Assembly (NCBI RefSeq): GCF_000423345.1
Contig: NZ_AUHU01000011.1
Span: 62,001 to 126,000, forward strand
Source of the DNA: Marinimicrobium agarilyticum DSM 16975
GTDB lineage: Bacteria; Pseudomonadota; Gammaproteobacteria; Pseudomonadales; Cellvibrionaceae
DNA: 64,000 nucleotides
Direction: 5' to 3'
In this document: positions 17,003-26,943 of the stretch, in pieces
How the letters are laid out: the number at the start of each line of letters is the position of its first letter
Position numbering within the stretch: the first letter of the stretch is position 1
Program-made: the position numbers and the translations under genes
The notes under the pieces: model-generated
What the model was told of the DNA's origin: nothing
Databases searched by the model: none
The model's input: only the letters and a program-made list of their open reading frames with translations

Positions 17003-20000
17003 TGCGCGCCGCAGTTCGTAAGCGCGCCACAGGAAGTAGGCCACGGGCAATATCAACAGGGTGAGCACCAGCGTCGAAAGGGTGCCACCGATCATCGGTG
17101 CGGCGATGCGCCGCATCATGTCCGCCCCGGCACCGCCGCCGAGCATGATGGGCAGCAGCCCGACAAAGAGGGTGGTGGCGGTCATGACAATGGGGCGCAG
17201 ACGCAGCCCCGCGCCCTGAAGCACCACCGCTTTCAGATCTTCGCCGGTCATTCCCCTGTCCTCGTTTTCACAACGGCGTTTGCAGGCTTGAAGCTCCAGG
17301 TTCAGATACACCAGCATCAAGACGCCGATTTCCACAGCAACGCCAGCCAGGGCAATAAAGCCCATGGCCACCGCCACGGACAGATCGTAGTCCAGCGCCA
17401 GCATCAGCCAGATGCCGCCCAGTAGGCCAAAGGGCAGCGTCGCCAGGATCAACGCCACCTCCATCACGCTGCGGAAGTTGAGGTACAGCAAAAGAATGAT
17501 AATGCCGAGCGTGACCGGCAGCACCAGCGCCAGTCGTTCCTTGGCCCGTTCCAGGTATTCGTACTGCCCGGCCCAGCGCAGCGAGTAACCCGCCGGCAAC
17601 TCCAGCTGTTCCGAGACCGTCTGTTGGGCATCGGCGACGTAGGAGCCCAGGTCCCGACCCTCGATATCCACAAACACCCAGCCGTTGAGCCGGGCATTTT
17701 CGCTTTTAATGGCGGGAGGTCCGTTCTCCACATACACATCGGCCACGGCACCCAGAGGAACGTGCTCGCCATCGGGGGTGACCACGGGCAGGGTTTCCAG
17801 CGCCTCGGGCGAGTCGCGATACGCCGGCGGGTAGCGAAGGTTGACCGGGTAGCGCTCCAGCCCCTCCACGGTTTCGGTGATGTTGACGCCTCCCACCGCA
17901 CTTCGAATTACCTCCTGCACATCGGCGATATTCAACCCGTAGCGAGCGGCTTCGGTGCGCTTGATGTCCACCTTCAGGTAACGCCCACCGGCCACCCGCT
18001 CAGCGTAAGCCGACAGGGTGCCGGGCACTTCCGCCAGTATGGTTTCCAGCTCTTGGCCCAGTTCCTGAATCACGCCCAGATCCGGCCCGGCGATTTTGAG
18101 GCCCACGGGGGTTTTGATGCCGGTGGCGAGCATATCGATACGGGTTTTGATGGGCATGACCCAGGCATTGGTGAGCCCCGGAAAATCGATCAGGCTTTCC
18201 AGCTCCCGACGCAGGTCGTCCTCGGTGATGCCGGGGCGCCACTGGTCTTTGGGTTTGAACTGGATGACCGTCTCGATCATGGTCAGCGGCGCCGGGTCCG
18301 TGGCGGTGTCGGCCCGGCCCATTTTCCCGAAAACGGTCTCCACCTCCGGCAGGGTTTTGATCAACCGGTCGGTCTGCTGGAGAATCTGCCGGGCCTCCCC
18401 GATGGACACGCCCGCGTAGGTGGTGGGCATGTACATCAGGTCACCCTCATCCAACGGCGGCATAAATTCGGTGCCCAGTTTCTGAGCGGGCCAGAAGCCG
18501 GCGACCATGATTATCAGCGCCAGGGCGACCAGTGTTTTGGGAAAGCGCAGGGCACCGCGCAGCACTGGCTGGTAGCCGGCAATCAGCAGGCGGTTCACCG
18601 GGTTTTTCCCTTCGGGCAGAATACGCCCGCGCACGCAGTAGCCCAGTAGCACCGGCACCAGGGTAATGGCCAGTCCGGCAGACGCTGCCATGGCGTAGGT
18701 TTTGGTGAACGCCAGGGGGGCGAACATCCGCCCCTCCTGCGCTTCCAGGGCGAACACCGGCAGAAAGCTCAGGGTAATGATCAGCAAGGAGAAAAACAGC
18801 GCCGGCCCCACTTCGGCCGAGGCCCGGGCCACCAGTGGCCAGCGCTCCTCCGGGCGCAGGGGCCCTTTGTGTTGTTCGAGGTGTTTGTGCAGGTTCTCGA
18901 TCATCACCACCGCGCCGTCCACCATGGCGCCGATGGCGATGGCAATGCCCCCCAGCGACATGATGTTGGCGTTGATGCCCTGCAGGTGCATGATGATGAC
19001 CGCCACGAGCACACCCAGAGGCAGGCTGAAAACCACCACCAGAGAGGAGCGCAGGTGAAACAGGAACAGGGCGCAGATCAGCACCACCACCAGCAGTTCC
19101 TGGCCCAGTTTTTTATAGAGGTTCTCGACCGCGTTCAGAATCAGGCGCGAGCGATCGTAGACGGTGACCAGCTCCACGCCCTCGGGCAGGCTCGGGCGCA
19201 ATTCGTCCAGCCGCTGCTTGACCCGGCCGATCACCTCGGCGGCGTTTTCGCCCGAGCGCATCACCACGATGCCGCCCACCACTTCGCCCTCGCCGTTCAG
19301 GTCGGCAATGCCTCGGCGCATCTGTGGCCCCAGCCCGATCTCGGCGATATCCCCCAACAGCAAGGGCGTGCCATTGGCGCTGGTGCGCAGGGGAATGCTT
19401 TCCAGGTCCTCCACGCTGTCGATGTAGCCACTCACGCGCACCATGTATTCGGCTTCCGCCATTTCCACCACTGAGGCGCCGGTTTCCCGGTTAGCCCGCT
19501 CAATGGCCGTACGAATGTGGGACAAGGGCACCTGGTAGGCCCGCAACTTCTCCGGGGAAACGGTGACCTGATACTGGCGGACCATGCCGCCCACGGTGGC
19601 GATTTCCGACACGCCGTCGAGCGCTTGCAGCTCGTATTTGAGGAACCAGTCCTGCAGGCTGGTCAGCTCGGAGAGGTTGTGTTGCCCGGTGCGGTCCACC
19701 AGGGCGTATTGGTACACCCAACCCACGCCGGTGGCATCGGGCCCGAGTTCGGGTCGGGCCGCATCGGGCAGGTCGCCGCTCACCTGGCTCAGGTACTCCA
19801 GCACCCGGGAACGCGCCCAATAAAGGTCGGTATCGTCTTCGAAAATGACGTAAACGTAGGAGTCACCGTAGAAGGAAAAGCCGCGCACGGTTTTGGTGTT
19901 GGGCACTGACAGCAGCGCCGTGGTCAGCGGATAGGTGACCTGGTCCTGCACCACCTGGGGCGCCTGCCCCGGGTAGCTGGTTTTGACGATCACCTGTACA

Positions 20001-20131
20001 TCCGACAGGTCCGGGATGGCGTCTACCGGCGTGGTGCGGGCGGCGTAGATGCCCCAGCCGGCCAATAGGAAACTGGCCAGTAGGACGAACAGCCGGTTGT
20101 GAACCGACCAGCGAATGACGGCGGCGATCAT
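16994..20131 (-). CDS. cusA: CusA-type heavy-metal RND efflux pump
   Basis: 1045 residues with the twelve-helix RND layout and two large periplasmic loops. TM4 carries [20 protein letters not shown], of the Cu/Ag (HME4) type rather than the DFG-containing zinc type. The periplasmic methionines corresponding to the CusA three-Met metal site are recognisable in [13 protein letters not shown] and [11 protein letters not shown]. It would export Cu(I)/Ag(I) with the adjacent CusB-like adaptor. The ATG overlaps the adaptor stop by 4 bp. No outer-membrane factor gene is adjacent, so it must borrow one. Metal specificity is an inference from motifs. Confidence 0.92.
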   Translation of the reverse strand: MIAAVIRWSVHNRLFVLLASFLLAGWGIYAARTTPVDAIPDLSDVQVIVKTSYPGQAPQVVQDQVTYPLTTALLSVPNTKTVRGFSFYGDSYVYVIFEDDTDLYWARSRVLEYLSQVSGDLPDAARPELGPDATGVGWVYQYALVDRTGQHNLSELTSLQDWFLKYELQALDGVSEIATVGGMVRQYQVTVSPEKLRAYQVPLSHIRTAIERANRETGASVVEMAEAEYMVRVSGYIDSVEDLESIPLRTSANGTPLLLGDIAEIGLGPQMRRGIADLNGEGEVVGGIVVMRSGENAAEVIGRVKQRLDELRPSLPEGVELVTVYDRSRLILNAVENLYKKLGQELLVVVLICALFLFHLRSSLVVVFSLPLGVLVAVIIMHLQGINANIMSLGGIAIAIGAMVDGAVVMIENLHKHLEQHKGPLRPEERWPLVARASAEVGPALFFSLLIITLSFLPVFALEAQEGRMFAPLAFTKTYAMAASAGLAITLVPVLLGYCVRGRILPEGKNPVNRLLIAGYQPVLRGALRFPKTLVALALIIMVAGFWPAQKLGTEFMPPLDEGDLMYMPTTYAGVSIGEARQILQQTDRLIKTLPEVETVFGKMGRADTATDPAPLTMIETVIQFKPKDQWRPGITEDDLRRELESLIDFPGLTNAWVMPIKTRIDMLATGIKTPVGLKIAGPDLGVIQELGQELETILAEVPGTLSAYAERVAGGRYLKVDIKRTEAARYGLNIADVQEVIRSAVGGVNITETVEGLERYPVNLRYPPAYRDSPEALETLPVVTPDGEHVPLGAVADVYVENGPPAIKSENARLNGWVFVDIEGRDLGSYVADAQQTVSEQLELPAGYSLRWAGQYEYLERAKERLALVLPVTLGIIILLLYLNFRSVMEVALILATLPFGLLGGIWLMLALDYDLSVAVAMGFIALAGVAVEIGVLMLVYLNLELQACKRRCENEDRGMTGEDLKAVVLQGAGLRLRPIVMTATTLFVGLLPIMLGGGAGADMMRRIAAPMIGGTLSTLVLTLLILPVAYFLWRAYELRRASR

Positions 20132-21540
20132 TGATCACCTCCGGTCATGTCGTCGTGGTCCATACCGTCATGATTCATGCTTTCGTGGTTCATGTCGCCG
20201 TGATCCATACCCTCATGGTCCATTTCGTCATGCTCCATGTCACCGTGGTCCCTATCTCCGTGTCCCATCGCGTCGTGGTCCTTTGAGGGAGTCGCGTCAT
20301 CACTCGGGTTGGGCGCGGTTTCGAACCGGCTCAAATCCGCCTCCCGGCTGGACTCGGAATCGATCAGGAACTGCCCGTCCACGACCACCTGGTCACCGGC
20401 GTCCAACCCGGCGAGGATTTCGACCCGATCGCCGGCACGGTGGCCGAGCTTGACCGGTACGGAGCGAAAGCGCTCGGGGCCGACTTTCAACACCACGCGA
20501 GCCCCCGCGCCGGTGCGGATGACAGCCGAGGCGGGGGCGGTGAGCACCGCTTCGCGCGGTTGCGTGTGAACGCGAGCTTCTACGTACATGCCCGGCTTCA
20601 GCCGGCCGTCCTCATTGGGAAACACCGAGCGGGCGCGCAGGGTGCGCTGGTTTTCGTTCAGTGTGGGGTAAAGGTAATCCACTTGACCGGACCATTCCCG
20701 GCCGGGGTAGGCGTCGGCCGTCAGGGTCACCGGCTGACCGGTCTCCAGCAGCCCGGCCTGGTGTTCGAAGAATTCCAGGGTCACCCAGATGTCCTCCAGC
20801 GAACCCAGGGACATCAGGTTCTGTGGGAGATCGACGAAATTGCCTTCGCGCACACCCAGGTTGAACACGTAGCCGTCGCGGTCGGCGTAGTAGTGCAGGC
20901 GTTGGCGGATTTCCCCGGTTTCCTGCAGCCGTTTGATTTCCCGGTCGCTCACGCCCTTGGCCCGCAGGGAGGCAATCGAGGAGCGCGCCAGCGCCGGGCG
21001 TTGCTCACGCAGTGCCTGCAGGTACTCCTTCTGGATGTTCACAATTTCCGGGGAGTAGAACTCAAACAGTTTTTGCCCGGCCTTCACCGGGTCGCCCTCC
21101 GTGGCCACCGAGAGCTCACTGATCCAGCCCTGGGCCCGCACGTGGTAGTGCTTGAGCCGGTCCTGATTGGCCACCACATAGCCGGTGGTGCTCACCGGGC
21201 GGTGGAAGGGGCCGCGACTGACCTCGCCGAGTTTCAGCCCCAGGTTGTGCTGTACGGTGGGGGCTATCTGGACGTCACCGGGTTCGCTTCCCTGGTCCTC
21301 GGCGTACACCGGCACCAGGTCCATTCCCATGGGAGACTTGCCCGGCTTGTCGCGCCGGTAGCTGTCGTCCATGGGCGCCACCCAGTAAAGCGGCTCTTTC
21401 TCGGAGGCGGCGGCCGACTCGTCTTTGTTGGTGCTCACCCCGCCACCGGTTAAAGGGGCGGGTGAAAAGAACCAGGCACCGGCGCCAACGCCGGCAACCA
21501 GAGCACCCAGCAGGGCGCCGGAAAAAAACAGTTTGTTCAT
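20128..21540 (-). CDS. cusB: CusB-type periplasmic adaptor with His/Met-rich tail
   Basis: 470 residues. An N-terminal membrane anchor/signal (residues 5-28) precedes a heavy-metal-binding domain near 50-80 (YWVAPMDDSYRRDKPGKSP, then MGMDLVPVY), as in CusB/CzcB proteins, followed by barrel-sandwich, alpha-hairpin and beta-barrel adaptor domains. The last 50 residues are an unusual repeat of DHxxM/NHxxM units, very rich in His, Met and Asp, well suited to bind Cu/Ag. It links the RND pump to an outer-membrane channel. It is first in a two-gene operon with cusA; the small metal-motif gene at 21611-21970 lies just upstream on the same strand. Confidence 0.92.
   Translation of the reverse strand: MNKLFFSGALLGALVAGVGAGAWFFSPAPLTGGGVSTNKDESAAASEKEPLYWVAPMDDSYRRDKPGKSPMGMDLVPVYAEDQGSEPGDVQIAPTVQHNLGLKLGEVSRGPFHRPVSTTGYVVANQDRLKHYHVRAQGWISELSVATEGDPVKAGQKLFEFYSPEIVNIQKEYLQALREQRPALARSSIASLRAKGVSDREIKRLQETGEIRQRLHYYADRDGYVFNLGVREGNFVDLPQNLMSLGSLEDIWVTLEFFEHQAGLLETGQPVTLTADAYPGREWSGQVDYLYPTLNENQRTLRARSVFPNEDGRLKPGMYVEARVHTQPREAVLTAPASAVIRTGAGARVVLKVGPERFRSVPVKLGHRAGDRVEILAGLDAGDQVVVDGQFLIDSESSREADLSRFETAPNPSDDATPSKDHDAMGHGDRDHGDMEHDEMDHEGMDHGDMNHESMNHDGMDHDDMTGGDQ
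20143..20280. repeat. 15-bp tandem repeats coding the CusB metal-binding tail
   Basis: Degenerate 15-bp units (reverse strand, roughly ATG-GAC-CAT plus two codons) repeat about seven times and encode five-residue DHxxM units. Copy number is likely to vary among strains. Confidence 0.7.
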
Positions 21541-21610
21541 GATACCTGTCCACTAAGGGTTCAAACGGGGGGGTGAAAAGGTGCGTTTTTCAGGCGCACT
21601 GACCCTGTGT

Positions 21611-21970
21611 TCAGGCGAAAGTGGGTGGGCGAAGCAGCTCCGCCGGCGAGCGGTGAGGGTATCGGCTTTGGTTGGCCGCAAAATGGGAAACGGTTGTGAA
21701 AGGAATCGCCGCGGGCGCGGTGCTCAAGGCGACCGTCCCGGAGCAGGTGCCGGGGCAGCAGAGGCATTGCGTGTCGCAATCCTGTTCAGGGACACTGGAC
21801 GAGTTCGACATGGCGTCATGGCCGCCAGCGTGTTGCATCATTGCCATTGACGGGCCCATCTCTTCGCAGTGCGGCTCCGGCGCCGACATCTCCGCATGGG
21901 AGGCGCTCACGGGCCCTGCTATCACCAGCAGTAGCGCAAACAGAGTGTGGAACAGGAATCGGCTCGTCAT
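21611..21970 (-). CDS. Small secreted Cys/His/Met-rich protein preceding cusBA
   Basis: 119 residues. Signal peptide to about residue 24 (VSASHA), then an Asp/His/Met-rich stretch (CEEMGPSMAMMQHAGGHDAM) and a cysteine cluster DCDTQCLCCPGTC. It ends in RSPAELLRPPTFA, a tail I associate with small proteins encoded just upstream of CusB/CzcB-like adaptors. A periplasmic copper/silver-binding or sensing role is plausible but unproven. It lies 70 bp upstream of cusB on the same strand and is probably the first gene of the operon. Confidence 0.72.
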   Translation of the reverse strand: MTSRFLFHTLFALLLVIAGPVSASHAEMSAPEPHCEEMGPSMAMMQHAGGHDAMSNSSSVPEQDCDTQCLCCPGTCSGTVALSTAPAAIPFTTVSHFAANQSRYPHRSPAELLRPPTFA

Positions 21971-22087
21971 GGTCAGCAGTGTAGCGCAGCCGTTCGGGTA
22001 GGCAAAGCGCTAAACCGTCGAAGTGAGAAGCTCGTATGCTAGTCTTTACCCATAACTGATTCCGTCTCAGGCGACAAAGGAGAGCCT

Positions 22088-23092
22088 ATGAAAGCGTTTT
22101 TCCACCCAAGCCAGGACAAGCACGCCCCGCAATCCTACCTGACTCGCGGCCAGATGCGGGCGCCCCAGGAACTGCCCACCCGAACCCCGGAACTCATCAA
22201 GGGCCTGGAAGCTCTGGGGGTGAAACCCGAGCAGGCCCGCGACTATGGTATGGACATGATCGCCCGGGTGCACGATCTGGGCTATCTGCGTTTTCTCGAG
22301 TCCGCCCACCGACGCTGGCCGGAAGACTGGGGCGAAGAAGTCATGTCCAATATTTTCGTGCGCTCCCCCAACCCCCTGCGGGGCATTCTGGCCGAATCCG
22401 CCCGCTACCAGGCGGACGGCAGTTGCCCCATCGGCCCCCATACCTGGGAGGCGGCCTACTGGTCCGCGCAAAGTGCCCTCTCAGGCGCGGATGAGTTACT
22501 GGCTGGCGAGCGCCTCGCCTACGCCCTCTGCCGCCCACCGGGCCATCACGCCCGGCGCGACGCAGCCGGGGGCTTTTGCTACCTGAATAACGCCGCCATC
22601 GCCGCCGAAGCCTTGCGAACGAAGTACGACCGGGTCGCGATTCTGGACCCGGACATGCACCACGGCCAGGGCGTGCAGGAGATCTTCTACGAGCGGGACG
22701 ACGTTCTGTATATCTCCATCCACGGCGATCCCACCAACTTCTACCCGGTGGTAAGCGGCTTTGAAGACGAGCGCGGTGCCGGCCCGGGTTACGGCTACAA
22801 CATCAACATGCCCATGCCCCACGGCTCGCCCGAGTCCGTATTTTTCGAAAAACTGGCGGACGCCGCCGATGCCATTCGCTTGTACGAGCCTGATGTCCTG
22901 ATTGTCGCCCTCGGCTTCGATGTTTACCACGAAGACCCGCAAGCCAAAGTCGCCGTCAGCACCGAGGGCCTGGGCCATATGGGCGAAGGCATTAAAGCGA
23001 TGGGGCTGCCCACGTTGGTGGTACAGGAGGGAGGTTACCATCTGGAATCCCTGGCGACCAACGCCAAGCATTTCTTTGATGGCTTGCGTTGA
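22088..23092 (+). CDS. Histone deacetylase-family amidohydrolase (acetylpolyamine amidohydrolase-like)
   Basis: 334 residues, with a perfect AAAGGAG before the ATG. It shows the full zinc deacetylase set: H153/H154 in PPGHHARR, D189-H191 in DPDMHHG, D278 in LGFDVYHEDP and Y317 in QEGGYH. Spacing is nearly identical to the acetylpolyamine amidohydrolase of Mycoplana, so deacetylation of acetylated polyamines or similar small amides in the cytoplasm is the best guess. A small membrane protein gene overlaps its stop. No polyamine genes are adjacent. Confidence 0.9.
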   Translation: MKAFFHPSQDKHAPQSYLTRGQMRAPQELPTRTPELIKGLEALGVKPEQARDYGMDMIARVHDLGYLRFLESAHRRWPEDWGEEVMSNIFVRSPNPLRGILAESARYQADGSCPIGPHTWEAAYWSAQSALSGADELLAGERLAYALCRPPGHHARRDAAGGFCYLNNAAIAAEALRTKYDRVAILDPDMHHGQGVQEIFYERDDVLYISIHGDPTNFYPVVSGFEDERGAGPGYGYNINMPMPHGSPESVFFEKLADAADAIRLYEPDVLIVALGFDVYHEDPQAKVAVSTEGLGHMGEGIKAMGLPTLVVQEGGYHLESLATNAKHFFDGLR

Positions 23093-23370
23093 TGCTTTGG
23101 TTAGGCGTTCCTTTGGCGTTGTTGCTTCCCATCTACGCCCACTGGCGGCTACCCCCGCTCGCGGAAAACCGCTGGTCGCGCTGGCTGACCGGCGGTTTTC
23201 TGGTGTTGCTCGGTGTGGGGGTCGGTTGGGCAACGGCCTTCCGCTATTTCCCCATGGTGGATGGCGCAGAACGCTGGGCACTGTTTCTTATCGGTTTTGG
23301 CGTGGCTCACTTTCCGGCGGCCGCTGTTCTGTTTCTGAAGCATCGCGAACATCGCGAGCGTCGGCGCTGA
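23092..23370 (+). CDS. Small membrane protein of unknown function
   Basis: 92 residues from the ATG that overlaps the amidohydrolase stop (TGATG). Three hydrophobic segments (about 2-16, 32-50, 63-80) and a very basic end (KHREHRERRR). No family recognised. Overlap implies translational coupling with the deacetylase gene. Confidence 0.65.
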   Translation: MLWLGVPLALLLPIYAHWRLPPLAENRWSRWLTGGFLVLLGVGVGWATAFRYFPMVDGAERWALFLIGFGVAHFPAAAVLFLKHREHRERRR

Positions 23371-23408
23371 GTTTCACTGCGTAGCGATAAGCAGACGAAG
23401 TGAAATTT

Positions 23409-23870
23409 CTACTGCTTTGGGGGTTGAGTGGGGCTAACGGGATGCTTCCCCATGACCACCGTCCGGAAGAACAAATAGGCGGCCGCCACAATGAAAATAT
23501 GAGTGAAGTCGAACGAGTAAGGATCGCCCAACCAAAGGCTATATATCTGGAGGAACAAAAGTGCCCAGAAAGGCAAGGAGACTATGAAAATTAATAACCT
23601 AACGTTGGCTTTTATCTTGACGGTGTTGTCCATAATAAAGGCTTCCTTATATTTTCTGCCCAATGAATCACTAAGTTCACCAAATAAGATAATTATAAAA
23701 TCAATAAAAGCCCAAATGTCTAGACCGCCTAGAGTTAATAATTGAACTGTTGCTGATTTCATTTTTCCAGTGTAAAAGCGATGAGCTCCAAAAACCCCAA
23801 AGAAAAACGCAAGTATTGCTGTCAGAGTTCGGCTCTTATCGCTTCTATCTTCTACAGTTTTTATTTCCAT
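23409..23870 (-). CDS. TM2-domain membrane protein
   Basis: 153 residues from the ATG at 23870, preceded by AAAAAAGGAA; a longer frame upstream lacks such a site. A TM2 domain covers about residues 13-65: SRTLTAILAFFFGVFGAHRF, then a YTGK turn and a second helix ending in DFIIILFGE. Two further hydrophobic helices follow near 90-110 and 120-135. TM2 proteins have no general assigned activity. The gene lies in an AT-rich patch with two small lipoproteins transcribed in the same direction, suggesting a transferred cassette. Confidence 0.8.
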   Translation of the reverse strand: MEIKTVEDRSDKSRTLTAILAFFFGVFGAHRFYTGKMKSATVQLLTLGGLDIWAFIDFIIILFGELSDSLGRKYKEAFIMDNTVKIKANVRLLIFIVSLPFWALLFLQIYSLWLGDPYSFDFTHIFIVAAAYLFFRTVVMGKHPVSPTQPPKQ

Positions 23871-24007
23871 TTCCTTTTTTAAATTGACGCATTTAGCTGA
23901 TGCCGGAGTTAGAGGGGGAAGGGGTGGCCAGTGAAGGTGGGCTTTTACAATGCTGGCAACCTTATTAAATACGTAAGCAATATGATTTATGTCGTCGGTC
24001 TGCGGAG

Positions 24008-24337
24008 TCACTCTAAACTCTGATCTACCGATAAAGCGCAGTTGTACGAATAGCTTTCACCAGTTTTGGCTTTAGAACATAAATAACGTTTTCCTTTGCA
24101 TGTGGCCATCCATACATTTGAGGTCAGCCCTATTGATAACTCATCGGAAACAACGCCGTCTGCAGTTACAAAATTAATGTCATTATCATTAGGAAAGCAA
24201 CCAGTGTAGCCGGCGCTTATAGTTTGAAGGCTGCTCTTTATTAAATCCGAATAGGCTGTGGTTGTTGCTGTACTGCAGCCAGAAAAAAATAGCGGAAAAG
24301 TTACAATAATAAGATATTTTTTGTGGTTGATTTGCAT
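24008..24337 (-). CDS. Small lipoprotein A of a paralogous pair
   Basis: 109 residues with AAGGAG before the ATG. Lipobox FFSGC with lipidated C21. The mature part shares ISAGYTGCFP, a VWMATCKG-type strand and a YLCS cysteine with the gene at 24478-24762, giving conserved cysteines likely to form disulfides. No family recognised. AT-rich base composition contrasts with the rest of the window. Confidence 0.7.
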   Translation of the reverse strand: MQINHKKYLIIVTFPLFFSGCSTATTTAYSDLIKSSLQTISAGYTGCFPNDNDINFVTADGVVSDELSIGLTSNVWMATCKGKRYLCSKAKTGESYSYNCALSVDQSLE

Positions 24338-24477
24338 CGAAATTCTCCTTGTTTAACTACACTATATGGGTGGGGGTGCCGTTTCTGGTGTTGCGGGGCA
24401 ACCTCCACTCAACGTCGCCGACGGGACGGATGTCTCACTTAATGGAATGGTTATGAACTCCTGCCATATCGCTAACC

Positions 24478-24762
24478 CTATTTGGCTAAAGGGCTACAAC
24501 TTGCTGTATTTTCATCTACTCCAGCAGCCGAACATACATGAACAGTCGACGTGCATGTTACGGTCCATACGCCATGAACGTTCCATTTTGGGTCGATAAA
24601 CTCTACTTCCATGTCAGCTGGTAGACAACCAGTAGGTCCAGCACTCATGTACCTGATCTTCTCTTTTGCAAATTCCGAGTTATTTACGTTATATGGTGTC
24701 ACACAACCAGCCATGAGAAGCGAGAGACACAATGTGACGTTAAAATTGAACGTGTTGCTCAT
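24478..24762 (-). CDS. Small lipoprotein B of a paralogous pair
   Basis: 94 residues, AAAGGAA before the ATG. Lipobox LMAGC with lipidated C20. MSAGPTGCLP, VWTVTCTS and VHVCS align with lipoprotein A, at the same spacing. Function unknown. The pair probably arose by duplication. Located 140 bp upstream of lipoprotein A on the same strand. Confidence 0.7.
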   Translation of the reverse strand: MSNTFNFNVTLCLSLLMAGCVTPYNVNNSEFAKEKIRYMSAGPTGCLPADMEVEFIDPKWNVHGVWTVTCTSTVHVCSAAGVDENTASCSPLAK

Positions 24763-25134
24763 GTTTTTTCCTTTCTCAAGGGTAACAATATTATTAGCCG
24801 GAGGGTTTCCGTATTTCGCGTTTGGATGTTTTTATATCATGCTCAATGGGCCGCGTCACTCGCGGTTTAGAATGTATCGAAATAAGAATGACGGGGTAAG
24901 AAACGGAAAGTGTCGTTGCTGATATGTTATACGGAAATATGTAGGGGGCATTACCATTCACAGTTAGCTGCGGGAAGGTTAATGTGCCAATAATGCTTCT
25001 ACAGGAAGTCAATGATGAAATGATGCGTCGGCATTGCGCCAATCGCACCACTTAAACCTTCATTCGTTGGATCAGGTGTTTTATCCTGGCCCATCAGAAG
25101 TGCCTTCCAGCCCCGCAAGGGCTGGCTGGTGAGA
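24763..25134. other. AT-rich intergenic stretch without a supported gene
   Basis: 372 bp between lipoprotein B and ybiT. Reading frames are short, lack ribosome-binding sites and show no recognisable motif. A hairpin at 25107-25125 probably ends ybiT transcription. Nothing else identified. Confidence 0.6.
25107..25125. terminator. Hairpin downstream of ybiT
   Basis: CCAGCCC and GGGCTGG arms around a five-base loop, 10 bp after the ybiT stop on the reverse strand. No long T-run follows, so strength is uncertain. Confidence 0.5.
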
Positions 25135-26715
25135 TCAAAGCCCTTGGCTGCGTAAGTACTCCTCATAGGAGCCGTGAAAGTCCACCAACCCTTCTGGTCT
25201 CATATCGATAATTCGTGTCGCGAGGGAAGAGACAAATTCCCGGTCGTGGCTGACGAACACCAATGTGCCGGGGTAATTCTCCAAGGCCAGGTTCAAGGCC
25301 TCGATGGATTCCATGTCCAGGTGGTTGGTGGGTTCGTCCATCAGCATGACGTTGGGGTTGAGCAGGGTCAGCTTGCCGAACAGCATCCGGCCCTGCTCGC
25401 CGCCGGAAATCACTTTCACGGATTTTTTCACGTCGTCGTTTGAGAAGAGCATTCGCCCAAGCGCGCCGCGCACCACTTGCTCATCGCCGGTGGTCCACTG
25501 TTGCATCCACTCAAACAGTGTCGCCTCATAGGCAAAATCGTCGGAATGGTCTTGTGCTACATAGCCTACATCGGCTTGCTCGGCCCATTTGATGGTGCCG
25601 GCGTCCGGGGTGACGTCGCCGTACAGGCAGCGCAGCAGGGTGGTTTTACCCGCGCCGTTGGGGCCGATGATGGCGACCTTCTCGCCGGCTTCAATACTCA
25701 GGCTCAAGTCCTTGAACAGAGACCTGTCAAAGGCCTTTTCTGCTTTTTCCGTCACCACGGCCAGGCGGTGCAGTTTCTTGTTCTGGGAAAACCGGATAAA
25801 GGGACTGATCCGGCTGGAGGGTGGTATATCCTCAAGTTGGATTTTCTCCAGCTGCTTGGCTCGCGAGGTAGCCTGCTTGGCTTTGGAGGCGTTGGCAGAG
25901 AATCGACTCACGAACGCCTGCAGATCGGCGATCTGGGTCTTTTTCTTGGCGTTTTCGTTGTGCAGCCGTTCGCGGGCGGCGGTGGAGGCCGTCATATAGT
26001 CGTCGTAGTTGCCCGGATAGATGCGCAGCTCGCCAAAGTCCAGGTCTGCCATGTGGGTGCACACACTGTTCAGGAAGTGCCGGTCGTGCGAAATGATGAT
26101 GATGGTGCTGTTGCGCTGGGTCAGAACACCTTCCAGCCAGCGGATAGTGTTGATGTCCAGGTTGTTGGTGGGCTCGTCCAGCAGCAGTACGTCCGGGTCC
26201 GAAAACAGGGCCTGGGCCAGCAGTACTCGCAGCTTCCAGCCGGGGGCGATGGCGCTCATGGGGCCGGTATGTTGATCCTCGGGAATTTCCAGGCCCAGCA
26301 GAAGCTCGCCCGCGCGGGCCTCGGCGGTATAGCCATCCAGCTCGGCGAACTGCACCTCCAGCTCGGCGACCTTCATGCCATCGTCTTCGCTCATCTCCGG
26401 CAGGCTGTAGATACGGTCGCGCTCGGCTTTCACTCGCCACAGCTCGGTGTGCCCCATGATCACGGTATCCAGCACTGTGTACTCTTCATAGGCGAACTGG
26501 TCCTGGCGCAGCATCCCCATGCGGACGTTGGGCTCCAGCATGACCTGGCCGCCGGAGGGCTCCAGCTCGCGCCCCAGAATCTTCATAAACGTGGACTTGC
26601 CGCAGCCGTTGGCGCCGATCAGGCCGTAGCGGTTGCCGTTGTTGAATTTGACGGAGACGTTCTCGAACAGGGGCTTGGCCCCGAACTGCATGGTAATATT
26701 GGCGGTAGAGATCAC
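25135..26715 (-). CDS. ybiT: ABC-F ATPase YbiT
   Basis: 526 residues from a GTG at 26715 ([12 protein letters not shown]), chosen because it aligns with the start of E. coli YbiT (530 residues); an upstream in-frame start adds unrelated sequence. Two ABC cassettes with Walker A motifs GANGCGKST and [12 protein letters not shown] signatures, Walker B motifs LLLDEPTNN and LMDEPTNH, and the linker [20 protein letters not shown] typical of ABC-F. ABC-F proteins bind the ribosomal E site and tune translation; they have no membrane domains. End reads [10 protein letters not shown], as in YbiT. Confidence 0.93.
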   Translation of the reverse strand: MISTANITMQFGAKPLFENVSVKFNNGNRYGLIGANGCGKSTFMKILGRELEPSGGQVMLEPNVRMGMLRQDQFAYEEYTVLDTVIMGHTELWRVKAERDRIYSLPEMSEDDGMKVAELEVQFAELDGYTAEARAGELLLGLEIPEDQHTGPMSAIAPGWKLRVLLAQALFSDPDVLLLDEPTNNLDINTIRWLEGVLTQRNSTIIIISHDRHFLNSVCTHMADLDFGELRIYPGNYDDYMTASTAARERLHNENAKKKTQIADLQAFVSRFSANASKAKQATSRAKQLEKIQLEDIPPSSRISPFIRFSQNKKLHRLAVVTEKAEKAFDRSLFKDLSLSIEAGEKVAIIGPNGAGKTTLLRCLYGDVTPDAGTIKWAEQADVGYVAQDHSDDFAYEATLFEWMQQWTTGDEQVVRGALGRMLFSNDDVKKSVKVISGGEQGRMLFGKLTLLNPNVMLMDEPTNHLDMESIEALNLALENYPGTLVFVSHDREFVSSLATRIIDMRPEGLVDFHGSYEEYLRSQGL

Positions 26716-26943
26716 AAAAAGGGTCCAACTGGGAGGTGAGCGCCGGAATCGGGCGAAATGGGCGCGCAGTCTACCGGATACTGGCGTCCAGCCCAACCGG
26801 AATCGATGAGCGGGCGTTGTGGCTATGCCACCTCTGTCGTCTATACTCACGCCAGTGGGGCAAGGCGGCGCTGCCGTTTGAGGGTTGTTTTGCGGTAAAC
26901 CACCGTTACCATTATTGTCATTTCATCAGGAGAGGGGAGAACA

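Noticed and set aside
24794-25051. 85-codon minus-strand frame in the AT-rich gap
   Set aside because: Tandem GTG start, no ribosome-binding site, no signal peptide or motif.
23400-25100. Integron cassette array
   Set aside because: The patch of small AT-rich genes suggested cassettes, but I found no attC-like palindromes with GTTRRRY/RYYYAAC cores at the gene borders.
25477-26739. 420-codon plus-strand frame opposite ybiT
   Set aside because: Shadow of a highly conserved ABC-F gene; no independent motif.
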